Source of the DNA: Protopterus annectens
Lineage: Eukaryota; Chordata; Ceratodontiformes; Protopteridae
Assembly (NCBI RefSeq): GCF_019279795.1
Contig: NC_056748.1
Span: 695,935,070 to 695,999,069 of the forward strand
DNA length: 64,000 nucleotides
Direction of reading: 5' to 3'
Shown here: positions 56,052 through 64,000 of the stretch, one piece after another
Position numbering within the stretch: position 1 is the stretch's first letter
Layout: each line of letters starts with the position of its first letter
Program-made: the position numbers and the translations under genes
The notes under the pieces: model-generated
Databases searched by the model: none
What the model was told of the DNA's origin: nothing
Seen by the model: only the letters and a program-made list of their open reading frames with translations

Positions 56052-56696
56052 GTGGTCCCTTCTGCTAAACTCCTCGGCATTACCATAGACGAACACCTTA
56101 AATTCGATCTCCACATACAACAAAACATAAAGAAAACCCACCAAAAGTTAGGTATGCTCTACAGGAATAACCAATTTCTTTCCAACTCCTCTAGGCACAC
56201 ATTGGCAATTACCTTCCTTCTACCCTCCCTACTATATGGAGCCCCTCTTCTAACCAATCTGTCTGCTTCCAACACCTCAAAAGTTGAAATTTGCTATAAT
56301 AAGATCTCTAAATTTGCCACTAAATCCAAAACCTCAACTCACCACTGCCTTACCCTACAATCTCTGAATTGGCTAGAACTCCCTAACCACCTAGACTATC
56401 TCCAACTAACCACCGCTCACAAATTAATATTCTACCCAGATAAATGCCCAGCCTTAACAAACATCCTTCCCCCATACATCCCAAACAGATCTCTGAGATC
56501 TGAACACCAAAACATAATCTCCATTCACAAACCCAAACGTCCCTCTGGCCAGCTTCTACTCTCCTTCTCTCTAGGTAAAAAATGGAACTCTCTCCCTCCA
56601 TCACTTAGGACTATACCTAACTCTGAATCCTTCAAGGCCCAACTTTTCTCATACCTGTCATCCAAATGGAAATGTTCCTGCTTTCACCCAATATAA
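56052..56696 (+). pseudogene. L2-B C-terminal region
   Basis: Open for 214 residues: AKLLGITIDEHLKFDLHI, PSLLYGAPLLTNL, LQSLNWLELPNHLDYLQ, then KKWNSLPPSLRTIPNSESFK and the end of ORF2. This is the usual C-terminal end of L2 proteins. It is in another frame from the RT, through a small change near 56030. Confidence 0.85.
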
Positions 56697-57018
56697 ATTC
56701 TAGGGATTTTCCCCACTGAGCTCTCTATACTCCTGCTCCACTCCACTCTCAAGCTTTATTTCTATTCCTCCAAAATAGACTTAGCTGACTTTCACATGAC
56801 TCTAAGTATGTAAATATTGAAAATATCTGTATTGCCATTGAAAAAAAAAAACTGTATTGCACTGTCTTATGATGTACATTTATGCATTTGCATTTCCTGA
56901 CTGTATGAATTTTACTCTTGTATTTTACCTTTAACATTATGTAACCTTTATTGTATTGTATTGCTTATGGAGCTTTTCTCCCCGGGCCTCCAGTGAAAAT
57001 GGGCACTTCTTGGCCCAG

Positions 57019-57171
<153 letters not shown>

Positions 57172-57221
57172 ATGTACCTGACCTGTGTATAAAACTAAAG
57201 GGACTAAAAACATTTTTACTC
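57172..57221 (-). mobile_element. L1-C, short piece
   Basis: About 50 bases (CCTGACCTGTGTATAAAACT and AAAGGGACTAAAAAC) identical or nearly so to 4755-4795 in L1-A and 26187-26215 in L1-B. Confidence 0.85.
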
Positions 57222-57690
57222 CATATCCAGTAAGAGGGAAAGGGAAGGTCTACAAGAGGGTAGTGAGACCAGCTATGTTATATGGGTTGGAGGCAGTGGC
57301 ATTGACAAAAAGGCAGGAGTTAGAGCTGGATGTGGCAGAGTTAAAGATGTTAAGATTTGCACTGGGTATGACAAGGGTGGACAGGATTAGGAATAAGTAT
57401 ATTAGAGGGTCAGCCCAGGTTGGAAGGTTTGGAGACAAAGCCAGAGAGGCAAGATTACGTTGGTTTGGACATGTGCTGAGGAGGGATGCTGAGTATATTG
57501 GGAAAAAGATGCTAAGGATGAAGCTGCCAGGTAACAGGAAAAGAGAAAGGCCTAAGATAAGGTTTATGGATGTGGTGAGAGAGGACATGCAGGTGGTTGG
57601 TGTGACAGAGCAAGATGCAGAGGACAGAAAGAAATGGAAACAGATGATCTCACCCCTAACAGGAACAGCTGAAAGAAGATGATAATGATA
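57222..57690 (+). mobile_element. RTE-clade LINE, 3' part, with open C-terminal region
   Basis: A 5'-truncated RTE element inserted in L1-C. The frame at 57227-57682 is open: [58 protein letters not shown] and VVREDMQVVGVTEQDAEDRK, the usual RTE C-terminal region. The first residues of the longest open frame come from L1 sequence upstream. The 3' end is CAGCTGAAAGAAGATGATAA with short ATA/ATG repeats. Confidence 0.88.
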
Positions 57691-59860
57691 ATCCATTGGC
57701 AGAAGCTTCCAACTTCTCATTTATTATCTTTTGTTTAGTCTCTTCCCATATAACCTTAGAGACCATAACAGAATCCTTTTTTAACTCTCACTCCTAAATA
57801 CTTTATTTTATCATGTCTGCATAAATACGGGTATTGCTGAATCCGTCCATGTGGGTACATAGTCTACAGCTGTAGCCTTTGTTTTATATTCATTAATTTT
57901 GTTCAGAATGTTCCACAACACTGATATGTCATTTTCTGATTTTTTTTTTGGGTACAACATATGTCATCTGCAAATAAAGCCAACTTTTCTTGAATGCCAT
58001 ACTGTTTATGTCCTTGAATTTCTGAGTACCTTATTTTCTTTGCCAATGGTTCTAAGTATAACACAAGTAACAAAGGGGAAGGAGGGCACCCTGCCTGGTT
58101 CCTCTGTTCAGACACAACTTATCAGACAGGAACCCACCCACTTTGATTTTTGTCTCTGATACCTCATATATCTTCCTAATTAACCTTATTGTATCAGGAA
58201 ATGCAAATGCTTCCATTGCCCTATTCATAAAATTCCAGCTTACTGTGTTGAATGCTTTCTCTGTGTTAAGATCCACCAACAGCAGCAGTATTTGCATACA
58301 TTCTGCTTCCCTTGGGATCATTTATTGTTCTGTTAATGTGAAATGTTTGCCTCCTCTCCACAAAACCACATTGATCTATATTAGTTTTGGTAACACCTTT
58401 GCCATTCATTTAGCCATTATAGACGAACACTTCATAATCATGGTTTAAAATTGAAATGGGTCTATATGAAGCTGGATTTGATTAGTCTTTACCTTCCTTC
58501 TATAATATAGCTACCACTTTTTCTTGCAGATTGGTTATTTTTTGTCATCTCTCCCTACCTTATAGGGTTATGTACCTCTAACCTTTGCATATTTAAGTCT
58601 TCCATAAATATTTCCATTTGTGTTTTTCTTGATTTTCCCCGCTCCTGCTTTAATTTTCATAAAATTTCTGAAATAGTTGTAGTACCTCTACAGGATCTCT
58701 GGTTATTTTTCTTTTTACAGGTTCTCTAAGTCTGTTTACAACCCTTTCTACTTTATGTTGTCTAAGTCATTGTGCCAAAAGTTTTTGTGCTCTGAAGTTA
58801 TTGCCTAAAAACAGTTGCTTAACAGCAATCTTTCTAAAGTCATGCGTATTATCCAAGTGTTCTGTTATTTTCTCTTTAGCACACTGCAGCTGCTTGTCAA
58901 ATTGTGCATGTTTTGGTTCTGTAAGATTCCCCTTATTTTGTAATACTTTAACATTTGTCATCTCCTCTAAGTAATTCTTATTTTTTAACCATCTCTCTCT
59001 TTCTTTTATTTCTACCCAATTTTTAAACTTCATTTTTATCTCTCTCAATAGATATAACTTCTGCAGTACTTGTTATCTTCCCTAATAGGTCACAAATTTC
59101 CGCTACTCATTCCTTAAATTCCTCTCTTTAACAGGTAGGTGGGGAAGAGCAAGTATCTTATCTGTACCTTGCATTTTTATAATTATTGGCACAATATGAA
59201 AGTTACTGGATGTGTATCAAAGCTCTCAATTAAATGTATTTGTTCTTGTGAAATGTAATTTCTATCTAGTCTAGCCCAGTTATTGTGCCTTGGGGAATAA
59301 TATGGAAATTATCTTAGTTCCTACTACTGAATTCCCATCTTTCTTGCCAAAGATTTTCAGAAATGTCTTCAGAAGTCTACCCTCTTTTTCTTACATTTCC
59401 CTTCTTGGCCCCCAAGATGCATCCTGATTATTGCAAATCAAATTCCATTCCCTACCTACAAGTAATATTCCCTGTTTTAAGCTGATTATGTCTCCGACTT
59501 TTTTGTTAAGCTCCGTAATAGCAGTTTTAGGTGAAATATAAATACGTGCCAGCATAATCCTCATCCCTTGCCAGTAGCCCCGTACTATCCATAAGTCTTA
59601 CATTATTATCTTTTGTCTTCTTTTTGTCACTACTGGAGTTCCTGTAGCAATTAATATAAGTACTCCTGTTTTCCTTTGTCCCTTTTTATTGTGCAGAATA
59701 TCAATCCTGAACCCTTTTCTTTATGACATTCTCATTTTCTGTTTTTTTCCAGTTGTTTCTTGTAGCATTGCTGTTTGCACTTTGCCTTTTTGATATAATT
59801 ACATGTTCTTTCCATATTATCTTGGAATGTGAATGGTCTCACAGGTATAGACAAAAAGGA
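57691..59860 (-). pseudogene. L1-C endonuclease and reverse transcriptase relics
   Basis: Minus strand. RT blocks: VDLNTEKAFNTVSWNFMNRA (58250 region), LNRGTRQGALLPL (58090), and PSPLLLVLYLEPLAKKI then LALFADDICC (57903-58115), which includes the catalytic aspartates. Endonuclease relics lie at 59200-59600. At 59814-59857 a short segment is inverted relative to L1-B. Confidence 0.78.
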
Positions 59861-60880
59861 AAGTGTTACGGTAAGAAGTCATTCTCACTTATTATATATA
59901 ACAGCTTTAAAAATGTCTGTTGTCAGCTTTTGTGATGCATACAGTTTTTTAATCAACATTGGAACCTATGTCACCGTTTACAAGACTTTTTATTATAAAC
60001 CCTAAAAAAATACACCCCAGGGCACACCTATAACTTATTAACGTAATGCAAACACACAAACTGTGTACATTTTCAGTAGGAAGAATTGTTCCAAATAGCT
60101 GCAGACACAGCATTAATTAATCTAAAACTGAGGTTATCCATGCTAAGACATGTATGCTGTTGCCTGTGCTTATACTTACTTTAATTGGTGTCTGCTATTT
60201 TTTATCTTTATTCCCCTCCCAGGTGCGAAAAATAATGTGTATGCTTTCAGAAAACTAACTTTGAGCCTTGAAGAAACCAGTGTTCTAATTTTTTATTACT
60301 CTCTTGTCAGCCTGTCTCCATAGAAACATAAGAAAAATGTTGTCAGTCTCAGGCTTCTAAAGACAAACTGAAACATTTATTGCTAAAGGAAATGTTTTCA
60401 TTATATTCATTGTTCTCATATTTACTTTTTTCTACTTAAAACTTATTAGATTAAGCCAAGGGTCTTAATCCAGACTTTCAGCTATGCAAAGTAAGAGAAA
60501 ACCTACCAGCTCTACATGTATTATGATCTGTGTACTTTTGCACCACACCCCCCTCAACAATCAAGGATTACAGCCTATTAATTTAAACATACTTTTGTCT
60601 AGCCTTTTTTTCTCTTTGCATTGCAACACCTATATTGCTTAATACTAAGAAAGAAAGGAAAAAAGTATCTATTTGCTGTAGTATCTTCATCACATACAAG
60701 AACAACTCAAAATGCTTTACCATAAATTATGCAATTTATAGTGTTAAAAGTTTCATAGAAATACTGTTAAGAAGATATTGTTTTTTACTTTGTTACTTTT
60801 TTATTTCTTTTCTCCTCCCCTCAGTGTCCTTCCAAACATTAGTGACATGATGTGATGCTGTCAGTTCCTAACCAGTGTAT
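59861..60880 (-). mobile_element. L1-C spacer between ORF1 and ORF2
   Basis: About 1 kb without an open frame on the minus strand. It is also present in L1-B (33972-34480 and 38777-39000) and in part in L1-D (62160-62520). Its conserved spots include CTTAATCTAATAA in plus sense of the element and TTCATAGAAATACTGTT. Confidence 0.7.
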
Positions 60881-61905
60881 CAAAGTTAACAAAAGTCCAC
60901 CCTTCACGTTTTCTTATGCTGCTGTATTTCACAAATGGGATTTGATGCTTTGCAGTCTCACATTTAGTCACTAATTTACCTGTTGGTCATCTTCTTGTTC
61001 ATCTCCATCTCCCAATGTCGGAGTCCAGTTCACTTCCAAGATACTCCCAATTTCTTCTAGTCAATTGTTGTGCTTTTCTCTGTCTATCAAGCATTTCCCT
61101 TTGAAACACTGGGAAAAGGTTTAACTGGCAACATCTCTGTGTGCTTTATTATCAGAATAATGAGAAGCTGAGTCCCTTTCAGCTTGCTGGCTCACTGTTT
61201 GTTGGCAACCTTTGGATTTCCTACTTAGCCTGTTCTGCATCAAAAAATGACTTTGATCCTCCAAGAAAAAAAATTCTGAAAATGGCTGGATACAGCGGCT
61301 TGAAATTCACAGTTGCCTGTCGACATTCCCTGAGTGCTATAATAAATTTGTTTTGCTTTTGCCTGATGTACAGTGAGTAATCATTTTCCTCAAACGCTCT
61401 ACTGTCTCCAACTTTTAATGCTTTACCCTTTTGTCAAAGTTGTGTCAGGATGAACTGTTTCTGTTGGTAGTTTTGCATCTTTACTATTACAGGTTGGGTA
61501 CTTTCTCATGGCAAGATTTGGAGCATACAGTCTGTGGGCTCTTTCAAGTAATGGTCCCTGCTGTGGTATACCAGTCCAGTTGCTTATTTGTGCCTTCATA
61601 AAAAAATAATAGTCTTTTCCTTCTAGTTTCTCTGATACAGCAGAAAATCTTAGATTTTCCCTTTGTGCTCTGTCCTTTAATTCTGCCATTTTTTAAATCC
61701 TCTGTTCATAAACAGTCTCCTACTCGGCCAGCCCTTTCCTTCATTTTGAGCTCTGATTTTTGCAGTTTTATCAGCTCATCTGAATATTTTCCAGCCTCTT
61801 TATTTGAGTTGATGTGCTCCTTCAAGGTTTAGTTTTTTTTTTTTTTGATCAGCTGTGAGCACATTTGACTTTTTTTTTCTTGTGGATTACTGGAAGCCAT
61901 GTCTT
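60881..61905 (-). pseudogene. L1-C ORF1 region
   Basis: L1 ORF1. The readable part at 61423-61689 is MAELKDRAQRENLRFSAVSE, then FMKAQISNWTGIPQQGPL and LLERAHRLYAPNLA, matching the end of the coiled coil and the RRM-like domain of L1 ORF1p. The likely start codon is near 61900 (MASSNPQEKK-like). The C-terminal part toward 60900 is decayed. Confidence 0.8.
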
Positions 61906-62109
61906 GCATCAAAGGTGGAGCTTGAACAGCTGCAGATTTCTTCCCAGTCAGTGTTTTCTCTTCATTCTTTCTAGTTAATTTTCCTTCAGTCTCTTAGTTT
62001 CTTCTTTGCTGGCATCCAGACAGTGCACTTACTAGCAAGTAACTGTATCCGTGTGCAGCCAACTTGGAAAATAAACGCTGTAATTTTGAGTTGTTGGGTA
62101 GGGTGTAAA

Positions 62110-64000
62110 AGTGCGCAGATTGTAATATAAGTAGAACTGATACTCTCTTATTTTGCATAGATGAGGGCTTAATCTAATAACTTTTTTGTGTAAGCATGTA
62201 AATAAGAGGACACTAAATGTAATGAAAAGTTTTCCTTTGGCAAGTAAATGTTCACTGCAAGTTGAGAGGCATGCAGATGACGGCAGTTGTGCATTTGTAC
62301 CTGTGTTTCCATGGAGACAATTTGACTATAGGGGCAAGCAATAAAAACCAGAGCACTTTTCTAAGGTTAAAGTTTAATGTTGTTTAAAAGCATATAATCT
62401 GTATTTCACATCTGGGAGGAGAATGAAGATAACAAGAACTGACAGAAATTAGTGTAAATAGGAGCACAGGCTATAACATAGATCTTAGAATGAATATAAT
62501 GTTAGGTTAAGTAATGACTGTGTGCAGCTGTTGATTTGGGACATTTCCTATCTAGAGGGTTAAACTTTATTATTTGAAGATTTACATTGTTTTGTATGTT
62601 TGTGCTAAATTTAATAGGTTATGGGATGTTTTTGTTTTGTTCGAGAATTTTCATTAAAATAGTCTTATAAGATGTGACGTAGGTGCAAATGAAGATGACA
62701 AGAAACAACTGTATAAAAGATCAACCTGCCAAACATTAGTGGGTGCATGTAACACAGAAGATGGAGATAGACATTTAAAAACTGTCATATATAATAGGTG
62801 GAAATAATAATTTATGTTTAGTTTAGCCATTATAATAATAATTTGGACCGTGAATAGCTTCACAGGTATAAACAAAAAGGTAAGCGTTTTACATTATATT
62901 ACGAAATGTAGAGTGCAAAAAGCAATGCTACAGGAGATGCATTTGAAAAGAAATGAGCATACAAATTTGTTAAAGTATTTCAGGATGGAGATTCAGCAGA
63001 ATGTCGTGCACAAAGAAAAGGGGGAATATTTATACTAATTGCTAGAGGAGCTCCAGTAGTGATAGAAGGGGAAAAAGATAGTAATGATTTGTGGGAGTAA
63101 GGAGCAACTGGCAAGGGAGGAAGATTATGCTGGCATGCATTTTATTCCCCCCTAAAACTGCTATTATGGAGCTTAAAAATATAGGAGAAATGGTCATCTT
63201 TCAGCAGGAAATATTACTTATAGTTGGAGACTGGAACTTGCTTTGCAACAGTGAGGTTATATTTGAGGGACCCTAGAAGGGAAAGTATAAGTGGTAGATT
63301 TCTGAAGAATTTTATAAAAATATTTGGTATGGAAGACATAAATTCAGTAGTAGGATCTCTCTGAGAATTTTATACATTATTCCTCAAGGTAGTAACTGGG
63401 CTGGACCAGACAGAAATTTTATTTCGGAGGAACAAGTGCATTTAATTCAAGGATGTGGCACATATCCAGTAAGTATTTTGGGTTATGGTCCAGTAACTAA
63501 GATAAAAATGCAAGCAGGGTAATTTAAAATGAGACACTGGCTCTTCCCCACCTACCTTTTTAAAAGGGCGGACAGTGGAAATTGTTCTAGTGTTAGGGAC
63601 AATAGAAATTTGTTTAGAAGTTCTAGCTAGTGAGTGGGATAAAGTAAAAGTGGAGTTTAAGATGGGGTAGAAATTACAGGAAAAAGAAATATGGTCAAGC
63701 AGTAAAAAGAATTATGTAGAGGGCCTGACAAAGGTGAATGTATTGCACAATAAGGGGAATCTAATAGAGCAAGAAGAGGCACAACAGAAGAGTGCTTGCT
63801 AAAGAGAAAAGGGAGTACCTAAATAATATGCATGAGTTTAGATTGCTAAGTGACTTTTTTTTTTTTTTTTTTTTGATAATGACTCTTGGTATAGTAACTT
63901 GGGCAACAGAAAGTAGAATAGGTTGTTGCCAAACTTAGGGAGCCACTAATAGTCAGAAATTCTGAAGCAGTATTAGAGATATTTCAGAAATTTTATGAAA
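62110..64000 (+). mobile_element. L1-like LINE, copy L1-D (runs off the window)
   Basis: Plus-strand L1 copy beginning in the ORF1-ORF2 spacer (homology to 60360-60500 in reverse) and continuing into ORF2: WTVNSFTGINKK near 62846, LQEMHLKRNEHTNLLK near 62930, FILIARGAPVVIEG near 63035, then MLACIYAP-like and ILLIVGDWNLLC near 63210 (endonuclease). It continues to the right edge with decayed linker sequence. It is head to head with L1-C. Confidence 0.78.

Larger units (their letters stand above)
52440..57018 (+). mobile_element. L2-clade LINE, copy L2-B, close to full length
   Basis: An L2-type LINE with a CT-rich 5' region, a 2A-like motif, endonuclease, RT and the L2 3' tail (CTCCCCGGGCCTCCAGTG near 56981). 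It is better preserved than L2-A. The tail runs into a TA/CA microsatellite instead of the AAATAAAT end. The 5' limit is set at the end of the TA run. Confidence 0.82.

Noticed and set aside
57185-57226. Methionine start of the open RTE frame at 57185
   Set aside because: The first codons come from L1-C sequence and the insertion junction. The RTE part is 5'-truncated, so this is not a real start.

Overview
This window is repeat-rich, AT-rich vertebrate DNA from the intergenic or intronic part of what is probably a large genome. The evidence is a dense mix of CR1, L2, L1-like, RTE and restriction-like-endonuclease LINEs, a Penelope-like element, a DIRS-type tyrosine-recombinase element, V-SINE-type SINEs, and one exon that looks like the start of a THAP3-type host gene. 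This mix suits a lungfish, an amphibian or an early-branching fish. I cannot name the species from sequence alone. No bacterial operon, rRNA, CRISPR array or intact tRNA gene is visible.

Layout. 1-3005: a CR1 LINE (CR1-A) entering from outside the window. 3035-3545: a tandem duplication with TG/AG microsatellites. 3922-4063: a foldback element. 4075-5990: the 3' part of an L1-like LINE on the minus strand (L1-A). 5990-13784: an old minus-strand LINE (LINE-X), split by an L2 element (L2-A, about 7600-12398, which itself holds a CR1 insert) and by a cluster of hairpins (12726-13462) that includes a striking four-unit palindrome array. 13785-16455: nested CR1 copies and two SINEs. 18249-18880: an RTE LINE tail, minus strand. 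19556-19781: the THAP3-like exon, followed by V-SINEs.

23275-40505 is one L1-like LINE on the minus strand (L1-B), cut into pieces by a solo-LTR-like insert, a nearly whole DIRS element (28513-33971), a Penelope-like element (34481-38757) and a V-SINE. 40506-45250 is a long minus-strand CR1 with an esterase-type ORF1, itself split by a plus-strand CR1. 45755-62095 is a third L1-like LINE (L1-C, minus), split by a head-to-tail pair of restriction-like-endonuclease LINEs (46202-51832), an L2 element (L2-B, about 52440-57018) and an RTE tail (57222-57690). 62110-64000 begins a fourth L1-like copy on the plus strand.

The elements are linked through their tails. A V-SINE-type head is found with two different LINE tails (L2 and RTE), and a tRNA-type SINE carries a CR1 tail. 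Three LINE machineries in the window therefore seem to have served SINEs. Most coding relics are decayed. The only host coding sequence I can support well is the THAP3-like exon, whose later exons I could not find in the 44 kb downstream.
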